A stretch of DNA of 64,000 nt from Devosia sp. (GTDB lineage: Bacteria; Pseudomonadota; Alphaproteobacteria; Rhizobiales; Devosiaceae). The position numbers and the translations under genes were made by a program. The stretch is from contig JADJPS010000020.1 in NCBI GenBank assembly GCA_016713105.1, positions 1 through 64,000 of the forward strand, written 5' to 3'. How positions within the stretch are numbered: the stretch's first letter is position 1; every line of letters begins with the position of its first letter. A model generated the notes under the pieces. It saw only the letters and a program-made list of their open reading frames with translations, ran no database searches and had not been told where the DNA came from. Below are positions 25,865 to 33,721 of this stretch, piece after piece.

Positions 25865-26950
25865 TCACGGCCCGCCGTTGCCCGCATTGGTCCAGAACGG
25901 GCTCGAGATCCGGATTGCCTGGTTCAGCGCCTCGGTGGTGACATCGCCCGCAACCGCGACCTCCGTCTTGGGTCGCAGCACCAGGGCGAGCTTGCCTACC
26001 GAGGTGGCGTTGATCACCACTTCGGCCTGCTCGGGCCGGAGTTCCAGCGTCGCGATGGCGACGTCCGAGAACATGTCGGGCCGCGTCTTGCCGTCCTCGT
26101 CCGATGTCGCGGCTTCCCGTCGGGTGCCGCCCAGCCAGGCATTGATGGCCAGCACCCGCACGTTCGCGAGCACGGTTTCCGAGAGCTGCCCGGCCGCGGT
26201 GCCGCGGGTCAGTACCACGTCGACCCGGTCGTTGGGGACGATGAACCCGCCGGATGCGGACTCCGCCGCCACCGCGACCGAAACGCCGCGCGTGCCCTCC
26301 GTCAGCATCGCCGAGAGCAGGCCGGTGCCGGCCTCCGCCAGCTTGTCCTGCCGGATCGGCTCGCCGGCAAAGAACTCCCCGCGCGCCATCGAGGTGGCCA
26401 GCTGTGTCTCCGCATCGGGCAGGGCGGCGAAGGTGATGTAGTCCGCGCGGATGGCGGTCTCCGGCCATTCCACCCATTCCACCGATCCTGGCACCAGCGT
26501 CTCGCCCACAGCGATCTGCTGCGCCGCCACCAGCACCTTGGCGGTGACCGGCCGGACGACTTCGGGCACCGGCACCGGCGCCGGTTCCGCCATGCTCTCG
26601 ACCACCGGCTCAGCGACCGGTGGGCCTTCGTACATCGTCAGGTAGGCGGCAACGCCCCCCGCGGCCAGGGCCACCAGCAGCAGCACGATCCGCGCCGGCT
26701 GGAACAGCGACTTGAGGCCGCCGGTCCTGCCGCTCTGCACCGGGGCTTCGTCGTCGGTGACGACGGATTGCAGCACCTCGGCGCGCCAGGCGTCGAGGTT
26801 CCGGCGATCGACGACCGGCGCTTCCGTCCAGTCGGCGTCCTGGCGCATCGAGTCCCGCCCCCTCCGCTCGATTCGCAGCGATGCGTCGGCGCCGCGCCCT
26901 GCACCCTCGGTTTCCTCTTCGATCGATCTGGTCTGTGAACGCCGGAGCAC
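25865..26950 (-). CDS. cpaB: Tad/Flp pilus assembly protein CpaB (RcpC)
   Basis: 361 aa from ATG 26950. An ATG at 26848 (MRQDADWTEA) is an alternative. One membrane helix (PARIVLLLVALAAGGVAAYL), then a SAF domain (TAKVLVAAQQIAVGETLVPG, ALPDAETQLATSMARGEFFA) and the RcpC region (TRGVSVAVAAESASGGFIVP with NDRVDVVLTR). The N-terminal 80 residues are longer than in most CpaB proteins. The other Tad genes (cpaA, E, F, tadB, tadC, flp) are not within the window on this side. Confidence 0.87.
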   Translation of the reverse strand: MLRRSQTRSIEEETEGAGRGADASLRIERRGRDSMRQDADWTEAPVVDRRNLDAWRAEVLQSVVTDDEAPVQSGRTGGLKSLFQPARIVLLLVALAAGGVAAYLTMYEGPPVAEPVVESMAEPAPVPVPEVVRPVTAKVLVAAQQIAVGETLVPGSVEWVEWPETAIRADYITFAALPDAETQLATSMARGEFFAGEPIRQDKLAEAGTGLLSAMLTEGTRGVSVAVAAESASGGFIVPNDRVDVVLTRGTAAGQLSETVLANVRVLAINAWLGGTRREAATSDEDGKTRPDMFSDVAIATLELRPEQAEVVINATSVGKLALVLRPKTEVAVAGDVTTEALNQAIRISSPFWTNAGNGGP

Positions 26951-27305
26951 TTGAATCCTCGTTGGCGACGGCCGGTTGCGCTGCTGCCGGACGGGTACGC
27001 GGTCTCCCTGTTCTAGCCCTCAAGGGTCACCGTTCGGTTCCAAACCCGTCGCAAATGCCGCCCGGGTGTTCACCGGTCGTTGACCATGCCGCCCCGCCGG
27101 CCGCTGGCTCAGGGCGCCCGCTCAGGAAATTTCGGCATGGACGGCCCGAAAAGATTATAATAGCATACCATTATAAGAAGAGGTCGGATGGCTCGGGAGT
27201 GGCCATGCGGCGGGAGGGGGCGGTTTTCAGCCCGGCACTTACGATCCGTCGGCCCACGCGCCCGACGAAGCAATCCGATGCGCGTCATGGAGGGAGGAGA
27301 GTCTC
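26951..27305. promoter_or_regulatory. Intergenic region with palindromic operator candidate
   Basis: At 27155-27176 an AT-rich 22-bp imperfect palindrome (TTATAAT on the left, ATTATAA on the right, 9 of 11 positions paired) stands out in a GC-rich setting. It lies about 130 bp before the binding-protein gene at 27306 and is likely an operator plus -10-like sequence for that gene. The regulator is not encoded next to it. Confidence 0.5.
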
Positions 27306-28103
27306 ATGCGTCTGTTGAAATCTGCCATTGCCGCCGCTGCGATGCTGGCGTCGCTGGTGCTGCCGGGGGTCGCCGTCGCCCAGACGGTCGACGAGATCGT
27401 CGCCCGCGGCAAGCTGATCGTTGCCGTCGACACCACGACACCGCCCTACGGCTTCCTCGATGCAGAACTGAAGCCGACCGGCTTCGACATCGAGGTCGCC
27501 AACAAGATGGGCGAGGCGCTCGGCGTACCGGTCGAGTTCGTTACCGTGACCTCGCCGGGTCGCATTCCGGCGCTCCTGACCCGGCAGGTCGATGCGGTGG
27601 TCTCGATCTTCTCGATCACGCCGGCGCGAGCCATACAGATCGACTACTCGATCCCCTATGCCGGCCAGTCCGCGGTGGTCATCGCGCCCAAGGGAACCGC
27701 CGTCAGCAGCCACGCCGATCTTGTTGGCAAGAAGGTCGGCGTCACCCGCGGCACTGCCGAGGACGGTATCCTCACCGCCGCCGCAGAGGCCAATCCGGGC
27801 ATCGAGATGCTGCGCTTCGATGACTACGCTTCGCTGCTGCAGGCCATGATCTCGGGCCAGATCGATGTCATGGGTGGCGGAGACTACGGTGAGATCTACT
27901 TGAAGAAGAGCGCCAACGGCGACGATTTCGAGCAGAAGTACCGGCTCAGGACCTTCTACTTCGGCATCGGCGTCGCCAAGGACAACCACAACCTGCGCCA
28001 GTGGATCAACACCTGGCTGTTCACGCTCAAGAACGATGGCACGCTCGATGCGCTGTCGCAGAAATACCGCAACCAGCCCTTGCCCGAACTGCCGGTATTC
28101 TGA
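27306..28103 (+). CDS. Amino-acid-type ABC transporter substrate-binding protein
   Basis: 265 aa, periplasmic. Signal peptide MRLLKSAIAAAAMLASLVLP ending VAVAQ|TV. Binding-protein-3 signatures: GKLIVAVDTTTPPYGFLD, TGFDIEVANKMGEALGVPVE, ARAIQIDYSIPYAGQSAVVI and VGVTRGTAEDGILT. Captures a polar amino acid or similar compound. Ligand not predictable. The following terminator hairpin would let it be made in excess over the permeases, as is usual. Confidence 0.92.
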   Translation: MRLLKSAIAAAAMLASLVLPGVAVAQTVDEIVARGKLIVAVDTTTPPYGFLDAELKPTGFDIEVANKMGEALGVPVEFVTVTSPGRIPALLTRQVDAVVSIFSITPARAIQIDYSIPYAGQSAVVIAPKGTAVSSHADLVGKKVGVTRGTAEDGILTAAAEANPGIEMLRFDDYASLLQAMISGQIDVMGGGDYGEIYLKKSANGDDFEQKYRLRTFYFGIGVAKDNHNLRQWINTWLFTLKNDGTLDALSQKYRNQPLPELPVF

Positions 28104-28119
28104 TCATTGACCGTTGACG

Positions 28120-28148
28120 GGCGGGGCCGCTCCGGCCCCGCCTTTGTT
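28120..28148 (+). terminator. Hairpin between binding protein and permease genes
   Basis: Stem GGCGGGGCC (28120-28128) pairs with GGCCCCGCC (28134-28142), loop GCTCC, followed by TTTGTT. Partial termination here would set the high binding-protein to permease ratio seen in ABC importers. Confidence 0.7.
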
Positions 28149-28162
28149 CCACTCGCGACGGG

Positions 28163-28834
28163 ATGCCCATGCAAACCGCCCTGCAGTTCGGCCCTGTCCT
28201 CATCCACCTCGACGATCTGCTGGGGGGAGTGTGGAAGACGGTCCAGCTGGCTGTCCTTTCGATCGTCTTCGGCACCCTGATCGGTACCCTGTGCGCCGTG
28301 GGCCGAAGCTTCGGGCCGCGCTGGGTGTCCTGGCCGGTGGCTGCCTATGTCGAGCTGATCCGCAACACCCCGCTGCTGATCCAGCTCTACTTCGTCTTCT
28401 TTTCGCTGCCGCTGTTCGGGCTCAGGCTCGACAGCAATGCCGCAGCGATCCTGGCGCTGTCGATCCACCTGGGCGCCTATGCCACCGAGATCCTGCGGGC
28501 CGGTGTGGAATCGGTGCCGCGCGGCCAGATCGAGGCCGCCAGGTCGCTGGGGCTGAAGCCCTACCGCATCATCCGGCACATCGTGCTCGTTCCGGCGCTG
28601 AAGGCGGTTTATCCCGCGCTGTCGGCGCAGTTCATCCTGCAGCTGATGGGCACCTCGATCGTCGGCGCCATCGCGGCCGAAGAGCTGACGGCCATCGCCA
28701 ACAACCTCGTCATGCAGACCTTCCGCAGCTTCGAGATCTACATCGTGCTGGCCGTCATCTACTTCGTCCTGGTGCAGGCCGCGAGCCTCATCTTCGCCGG
28801 CCTCGGCCGGCTGCTGTTCCGCTGGAAGGCCTGA
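28163..28834 (+). CDS. Amino-acid-type ABC transporter permease 1
   Basis: 223 aa HisM/GlnP-type inner-membrane permease with about five helices. EAA motif region seen as VESVPRGQIEAARSLGLKPY, and the N-terminal VELIRNTPLLIQLYFVFFSL is characteristic of the family. Start: ATG at 28163. It is followed four bases later by permease 2. Confidence 0.93.
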   Translation: MPMQTALQFGPVLIHLDDLLGGVWKTVQLAVLSIVFGTLIGTLCAVGRSFGPRWVSWPVAAYVELIRNTPLLIQLYFVFFSLPLFGLRLDSNAAAILALSIHLGAYATEILRAGVESVPRGQIEAARSLGLKPYRIIRHIVLVPALKAVYPALSAQFILQLMGTSIVGAIAAEELTAIANNLVMQTFRSFEIYIVLAVIYFVLVQAASLIFAGLGRLLFRWKA

Positions 28835-28838
28835 CGGC

Positions 28839-29768
28839 ATGAGCCTCCGCGATTTCGGTCCGAACGAACTGATGTTCCTGCTGATGGCGACGCGCTGGAC
28901 GATCCTGCTCGCCCTCATCGCCTTCGCAGGCGGCGGCGCCATCGGCCTGCTGATCGCCGCCTTGCGCGTCGCGCCCGTACCGCCGCTGCGCTGGCTGGCC
29001 GCCGGCTACACGCAGTTCTTCATGGGCACGCCGATCCTCATCCAGCTGTTCATGGCCTATTACGGCGCCTCATTCCTCGGCGCCCGGCCAGATCCCTGGT
29101 TCGCCGCTGCCCTGACCTTCTCGCTCAACGGTGGCGCCTTCTTCGGCGAGATCTTCCGTGGGTCGATCGAGGCGGTGCCCCGTGGCCAGTGGGAGGCCTC
29201 GACCGCGCTCGGCTTCCGCTTCGTACGCACGCTGCGCCTGGTGATCCTGCCCCAGGCGCTGCGCCTGATGCTGCCGCCGACGGTGGGGTTCATGGTGCAG
29301 ATCGTCAAGACCACTTCCGTGGCCTCGCTGATCGGCCTCGCCGAACTGGCGCGCTCCGCCACCCAGGTGAACACCATCACCTTCCAGCCGGTGCTGGTCT
29401 TCGGCACCGTGTCGCTGATCTACTTCGCGCTGTGCTGGCCGCTGTCGCTGCTGTCGGGCTACCTGGAGCGGCGCCTGGGCACGGCCTGTCCCGCGGACCG
29501 GGCGGCCGGCCACTGCTCACAGCCAGTTGAGCCTGCCCCTCTCGGCCGGGGCGCCTCGCACGACCCGCGCACGTTCCTTGCGACGGCGAACCGGGCTAGT
29601 GGGCCATCAGTACCGGCACTTCGGCATGGTCCAGCAGATGTCGGGTGGCACCGCCCAGTGCCCACTCGCGGAACCGGGAATGACCGTAGCCACCCATCAC
29701 GATCAGGTCGGCCCCGGCACGCTTGGACTCGTTCAGCAAGGCCGCCCCGGTGTCGTTCCAGCCGTTGA
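28839..29768 (+). CDS. Amino-acid-type ABC transporter permease 2, overextended C-terminus
   Basis: 309 aa as read, but only the first 220 or so are permease (YTQFFMGTPILIQLFMAYYG, IEAVPRGQWEASTALGFRF, then the last helix ending GYLERRLG). The final 90 residues are Arg/Pro/Ala-rich, have no family resemblance and run antisense through the universal stress protein gene. A TGA in another frame at 29528-29530 would give a normal length, so a recent indel or stop loss is likely. No ATPase gene follows, so the partner ATPase must be encoded elsewhere. Confidence 0.88.
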   Translation: MSLRDFGPNELMFLLMATRWTILLALIAFAGGGAIGLLIAALRVAPVPPLRWLAAGYTQFFMGTPILIQLFMAYYGASFLGARPDPWFAAALTFSLNGGAFFGEIFRGSIEAVPRGQWEASTALGFRFVRTLRLVILPQALRLMLPPTVGFMVQIVKTTSVASLIGLAELARSATQVNTITFQPVLVFGTVSLIYFALCWPLSLLSGYLERRLGTACPADRAAGHCSQPVEPAPLGRGASHDPRTFLATANRASGPSVPALRHGPADVGWHRPVPTRGTGNDRSHPSRSGRPRHAWTRSARPPRCRSSR

Positions 29769-30423
29769 TCATGCGAATCTCGGAGCCGATACCGTGCCGG
29801 CTGAGATATCGACCCACGTCGGCGCCCGGCTCCTCGCCATATTGCTCGCCGGCGCCGCCTTCCTCGACGATGCCGATGATCACCGCGCTCGACTTCGCGA
29901 GGAAGGGCAGGGCGTTGGCGAGCGCACGCGCTGCCTCGGGCGTGTTCTTCCAGGCGACGAAGACCGTGTCGTGCTCCGCTTGCGAGACCTGCTTGGGCGG
30001 CAGGAACACGCAGGGCCGGCCGGAGCGGAACAGTACCGTTTCCTCGATGCTCGAACTGCCGGCCGGATCGCCATAGGGTCGGGTGCCGACGAACAGGTCG
30101 GAGGTCCGCACTTCGGTGGCGAGCGACTTGCCGATCTCTCCGGGGTAGACGTCGAGCCGCCGCAGCTCGGTCGGTGTGCCGAGCCTGCCCAGCTGCTCCC
30201 GCAGCTTGACCGCAGCGGCATCCGCCCGTGCCGTGCTCTCGGCGATCAGCGTCTGCAGATAGGCCGATCCCGATGGATCGGTCATCGAGATGATCTCGGG
30301 GATGACGTTGACCTGCAGGCCGGTCAGGTGGGCATCGAACAGGCCGGCCACGGCCCCCGCATAGGCCAGGCGAACCGTGTCCTCGTCGGAACCGGTCAGG
30401 TGAACGACAATGTCCTTGATCAT
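29596..30423 (-). CDS. Tandem universal stress protein (UspA family)
   Basis: 275 aa, about twice the usual domain length. The N-terminal half (DIVVHLTGSDEDTVRLAYAG) is diverged. The C-terminal half ends with the ATP-binding signature GGYGHSRFREWALGGATRHL followed by VPVLMAH. Such tandem UspA proteins are often induced at low oxygen. It lies ten bases after the 37-aa membrane peptide gene on the same strand, so both should be driven from the FNR-type box at 30620. Confidence 0.9.
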   Translation of the reverse strand: MIKDIVVHLTGSDEDTVRLAYAGAVAGLFDAHLTGLQVNVIPEIISMTDPSGSAYLQTLIAESTARADAAAVKLREQLGRLGTPTELRRLDVYPGEIGKSLATEVRTSDLFVGTRPYGDPAGSSSIEETVLFRSGRPCVFLPPKQVSQAEHDTVFVAWKNTPEAARALANALPFLAKSSAVIIGIVEEGGAGEQYGEEPGADVGRYLSRHGIGSEIRMINGWNDTGAALLNESKRAGADLIVMGGYGHSRFREWALGGATRHLLDHAEVPVLMAH

Positions 30424-30432
30424 GCTTTTTCC

Positions 30433-30546
30433 TCAATCATCCTTCGGCTTGCCGACCGTCACGCGTTGGGCATAGGCAAGTGCCGCCATCAGTGCGACGA
30501 AAGCCAGAATGACAACGGTGATGAAGACGAGTCCCTCGGTAGGCAT
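30433..30546 (-). CDS. 37-aa single-span membrane peptide
   Basis: ATG at 30546, TGA at 30433-30435. One clear membrane helix (LVFITVVILAFVALMAALAY) and a basic tail (QRVTVGKPKDD). No homologue recognised with certainty. The position, 73 bp from an FNR-type box and ten bases before the universal stress protein gene, supports real expression in an oxygen-responsive operon. Confidence 0.6.
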   Translation of the reverse strand: MPTEGLVFITVVILAFVALMAALAYAQRVTVGKPKDD

Positions 30547-30619
30547 CTGCCAGGTTCCTTATTTCGGCGATTGTTTCGATGCAGTCCTCACCTTATCGCC
30601 CCTGGCTGGACGGGGGACT

Positions 30620-30633
30620 TTGACGCAAGTCAA
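30620..30633. promoter_or_regulatory. FNR/FixK-type box, divergent usp / fixL
   Basis: TTGACGCAAGTCAA, a perfect dyad close to the consensus TTGAT-N4-ATCAA. A start site 41.5 bp from the centre gives leaders of about 39 nt for the membrane peptide gene (minus) and 56 nt for fixL (plus), so either or both could be controlled. Confidence 0.75.
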
Positions 30634-30723
30634 TTGGCTCGCAACAAGACCCCCTGATCGGCATTTCTTGAATCGCGCCACCGACCGGGCTAGGCTCAAG
30701 GGGTTGCGTTTGCGGAGCACCTC

Positions 30724-32089
30724 GTGGGTAACCAGCGGGCAAGGACCGATCTGGCGGTAGGCATCGTTGCCACGCTCCTGCTCGTTGCCGCGATCGGCGT
30801 CTCGGTGGTGCCTGGCCGACCTGCTGGAGCCGACCTACCGAACGGCCCTGCTCGTTCTGCTGAGCGTTCTCGGTGTCGGGTTGTTCGGCATGCTGCTGCG
30901 GGCCACGCTGCAATTGCGCAACGAGGCGGAGCGCAACGCCCACGAAGCGGAGCGCAACGCTGCGGTGCTGCGCGAGCGCGAGGCCCATCTGAAGTCCATT
31001 CTCGACACGGTGCCCGATGCGACAGTGGTCATCGACACCTCTGGAACGATGGTAACCTTCAATGCCTCGGCCGAGCGGCAGTTCGGCTACACGCAGGACG
31101 ACGTCATCGGCAAGAACGTCAGCATGCTCATGCCGCAGCCCTATCACGATCAGCACGATGGGTACGTTTCGCGCTACCTGTCGACCGGGGAGCGGCGCAT
31201 CATCGGCATCGACCGCGTCGTCGTCGGCCGACGCAAGGACGGTTCGACCTTTCCGATGAAGCTCGCCGTCGGCGAGATGCGCTCGGGGGACCGCGTGTTC
31301 TTCACCGGTTTCATCCGCGACCTGACCGAGCGCGAACGCACCGCCGCCATGCTCGACCAGGCGCAGAGCGAACTGGCGCGGCTGGCCCGTCTCAACGAAC
31401 TGGGCGAAATGGCCTCGACCCTGGCGCACGAACTCAACCAGCCCCTCTCCGCCATCGCCAACTACGTGCAGGGCTGTCGCCGCATGCTCGAGAAGATCGA
31501 CGAAGAACACGCCAGCCGCATGCGCGGGGCGCTCGATGAGACCGCAAAGCAGGCCTTGCGGGCCGGCGACATCATTCGGCACCTGCGCGAGTTCGTGACG
31601 CGCGGCGATACAGAGAAGCGCCCCGAGGACATCAAGGCGCTGGTCGAGGAGGCCGGGGCGCTCGCGCTCGTCGGCTCGCGCGAGCGGGGCATCAAGTCGG
31701 TGTTCGATTTCGGCCCCGAAGATGCCAGCGTGGTCGCCGACCGGGTGCAGATCCAGCAGGTCCTGATCAACCTGATGCGCAACGCCATGGAAGCGATGCG
31801 CGACAGCCCGCGCAGGGAACTGACCGTGTCGACCCGGGCCATCGACGCCGAGCGCATGCAGGTCGAGGTGGCCGATACCGGCCCGGGCATCGCCGATGAC
31901 ATCGCGCCGCGACTGTTCCAGCCCTTCGTCACCAGCAAGGCCAGTGGTATGGGTATCGGCCTGTCGATCTCGCGGCGCATCATCGAGTCGCATGGCGGCG
32001 AACTCAACGTCGTGCGCAACCGTGATGGTGGCGCCACCTTCACCTTCACCCTGCCGATACTCACCGAGGCCTCCGTTGACTACAGCTGA
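30724..32089 (+). CDS. fixL: Oxygen-sensor histidine kinase FixL, apparent N-terminal frameshift
   Basis: Heme-PAS sensor kinase that phosphorylates FixJ at low oxygen. The PAS heme pocket is intact: PQPYHDQHDGYVSRY with the proximal His at 31154-31156, then IIGIDRVVVGRRKDGSTFPM with the conserved Arg. The kinase part has LAHELNQPL (His at 31427-31429), the N box QVLINLMRNAMEAM, DTGPGIADD and GMGIGLSISRRI. A GTG at 30724 after GGAG starts a frame with a first membrane helix (LAVGIVATLLLVAAIGVSVV). The rest of the protein, including a second helix (RTALLVLLSVLGVGLFGMLL), is in the next frame. One extra C near 30811 explains this. A 440-aa form starting at TTG 30767 is the fallback. Confidence 0.88.
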
Positions 32090-32699
32090 CACCGTCGTTC
32101 ACATCGTCGACGACGAGGAGGCCGTGCGCAATTCGCTCGCCTTTCTGCTGTCGGGGGCGGGCTTTGCCGTCAGGGTGCATGACAGCGCGACACAGTTCCT
32201 GGCGATTGCCGGCGGCATTCGTAACGGCTGCCTGATCACTGACCTCAGGATGCCGGACATGGACGGCGTCGAGTTGTTACGCAAGCTGCGCGATGCGGGA
32301 GCGCTGCTGCCCGCCATCGTCATCACCGGGCATGGCGACGTGCAGATGGCGGTGGAGGCCATGAAGAACGGCGCCCTCGATTTCATCGAGAAGCCGTTCA
32401 GCGACCAGGTCCTCATCGATTCGATCGCCCGTGCCGTCGAGCGGGCCGACGAACAGGTGAGCAGCGAGGCCGCCGAGGAACTGGTGCGCCAGCGCGTCGC
32501 CTCGCTCAGCGAGCGCGAGCGGCAGGTGCTCAACGGCGTGGTTGCCGGCCAGCCCAACAAGACCATTGCCTTCGAGCTCGGCATCAGCCCGCGCACCGTG
32601 GAAGTCTACCGAGCCGGGCTGATGGGCAAGATGCAGGCCCGCAGCCTCGCCGAACTGGTCCGCATGGTCATGGACATCGGCTACGACCCAACCGAGTGA
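32076..32699 (+). CDS. fixJ: Response regulator FixJ
   Basis: 207 aa. The TTG start at 32076 overlaps the fixL end by 14 bases and gives MTTADTVVHIVDDEEAVRNS. Receiver domain with phospho-acceptor Asp56 (CLITDLRMPDMDG), acidic pair DDEE, and KPF near residue 107. LuxR/NarL-type DNA-binding domain at the C-terminus (LSERERQVLNGVVAGQPNKT, GISPRTVEVYRAGLMGKMQA). Activated FixJ turns on a fixK gene, whose product binds FNR-type boxes. A fixK-like gene lies at 44025. Confidence 0.94.
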   Translation: MTTADTVVHIVDDEEAVRNSLAFLLSGAGFAVRVHDSATQFLAIAGGIRNGCLITDLRMPDMDGVELLRKLRDAGALLPAIVITGHGDVQMAVEAMKNGALDFIEKPFSDQVLIDSIARAVERADEQVSSEAAEELVRQRVASLSERERQVLNGVVAGQPNKTIAFELGISPRTVEVYRAGLMGKMQARSLAELVRMVMDIGYDPTE

Positions 32700-32721
32700 G
32701 CCGCGTCCGGGGCCGATCCGC

Positions 32722-32735
32722 TTGATCTACCTCAA
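32722..32735. promoter_or_regulatory. Imperfect FNR-type box before the stand-alone receiver
   Basis: TTGATCTACCTCAA differs from TTGAT-N4-ATCAA at one base. The centre is about 79 bp before the ATG at 32808, giving a leader of about 38 nt at class II spacing. Confidence 0.45.
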
Positions 32736-32807
32736 ATTCGGTGTGGGTCATCGCCACTAATCATCTTCTTTGCGCCGCTGGCGGGCAGCGCGAGGGAGAT
32801 TGACTGA

Positions 32808-33155
32808 ATGCGCGTCGGCCGTCTGCTGGTGATTGCCCCCGATAGCGACCTGCGACACTCGCTGGTTTTCGCACTCGAGGCAGAGGGCTTCGAGGTTACC
32901 GAGCGTGCCGATGTCCCCACGGTCGACTGGGCCGAAAAGAACCGCTTCGACTGCACCGTGCTCGACCAGAAGGCGGTGAAGGGCGAGGCCTTCGAGAGCA
33001 TCGCCTTCTGCATCACTGCCGCGCCGGTGGTGCTGCTGGCATCGCGCCCGCTGCGCTGGCTGACCGACTGGGTTGCCGAGACGGTCGAAACGCCGGTGAT
33101 CGACAACGCGCTGCTGGTTGCCGTCCGCCTCGCCATTCACATGCCGCTCGTCTAG
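32808..33155 (+). CDS. Stand-alone receiver-like protein
   Basis: 115 aa with receiver topology: LLVIAPDSDLRHSLVFALEA at the start (Asp pair position partly kept), FDCTVLDQKAV with a candidate phospho-acceptor Asp, and PVVLLASRP as the next strand. The usual C-terminal Lys is not obvious and there is no output domain. It sits between fixJ and the hemerythrin-like gene with its own FNR-type box. It may act as a phosphate sink or connector for FixL, or bind without phosphorylation. Function unknown. Confidence 0.65.
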   Translation: MRVGRLLVIAPDSDLRHSLVFALEAEGFEVTERADVPTVDWAEKNRFDCTVLDQKAVKGEAFESIAFCITAAPVVLLASRPLRWLTDWVAETVETPVIDNALLVAVRLAIHMPLV

Positions 33156-33586
33156 TTGGGTCGCGTCCTGAGCATCTCGGCGAGCAGTTCGCGCTCCCTC
33201 CTCACATGCCGACGGATGCCCTCGAAGAAGCCACGCAGCATGTAGCCCGTCGCTTCGGGCGCAAGGTCGGTTCGGCCTTGCCCGATCTGCATCAGTTCGT
33301 GCTGCACCTCCTCGGCGAAGCACTCGTCCTCGACGTGCTCGAGTCGCAACTGCTCGACCAGTTCGGCGCCACCCTCGTGGTGCTGCACCACGTGCGGAAA
33401 CAGTTCCCGTTCCTCCGCCGCATGCGCCCGCCTGATGAGCGGGCCGATCATCCGGGCCAGGTGCAGGCACTGCTGCCGATCGAGGCGACCGGGCAGCGAG
33501 TCGGCAACTTCCTCGAGGCGATCGCAGAGCCCCATCTGCCGCTCGTAGGCATCGAGCAACCCGGCCCGCAGTTCCTGTCGCGTCAT
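33152..33586 (-). CDS. Hemerythrin-like domain protein
   Basis: 144 aa from ATG 33586 (MTRQELRAGLLDAYERQ). A GTG at 33619 is open but would lie upstream of the start site expected from the FNR box. Four-helix bundle with metal-ligand motifs LIRRAHAAEERELFPHVVQH (His, Glu, His), LRLEHVEDECF and RHVRRERELL. Di-iron hemerythrin domains bind oxygen or NO. Divergent from ccoN with one FNR box between, so probably made at low oxygen. Overlaps the receiver gene end by four bases. Confidence 0.82.
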   Translation of the reverse strand: MTRQELRAGLLDAYERQMGLCDRLEEVADSLPGRLDRQQCLHLARMIGPLIRRAHAAEERELFPHVVQHHEGGAELVEQLRLEHVEDECFAEEVQHELMQIGQGRTDLAPEATGYMLRGFFEGIRRHVRRERELLAEMLRTRPN

Positions 33587-33645
33587 CCCTCGCGATCTCC
33601 CGCTGTGAACAACCACCACAATTGTGAGCGGGCGTCCCCGGCGCC

Positions 33646-33659
33646 TTGATCTGGATCAA
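33646..33659. promoter_or_regulatory. FNR/FixK box, divergent hemerythrin / ccoN
   Basis: TTGATCTGGATCAA matches TTGAT-N4-ATCAA exactly. Class II spacing puts starts near 33694 (ccoN, leader about 28 nt) and 33611 (hemerythrin-like gene, leader about 25 nt), so one dyad can serve both. Confidence 0.88.
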
Positions 33660-33721
33660 TGTGGCTGTGCAGGCCCGTCCATAGGTTGCATCGTCTCGAA
33701 TTGCCTATTCAGGGGGCGACG

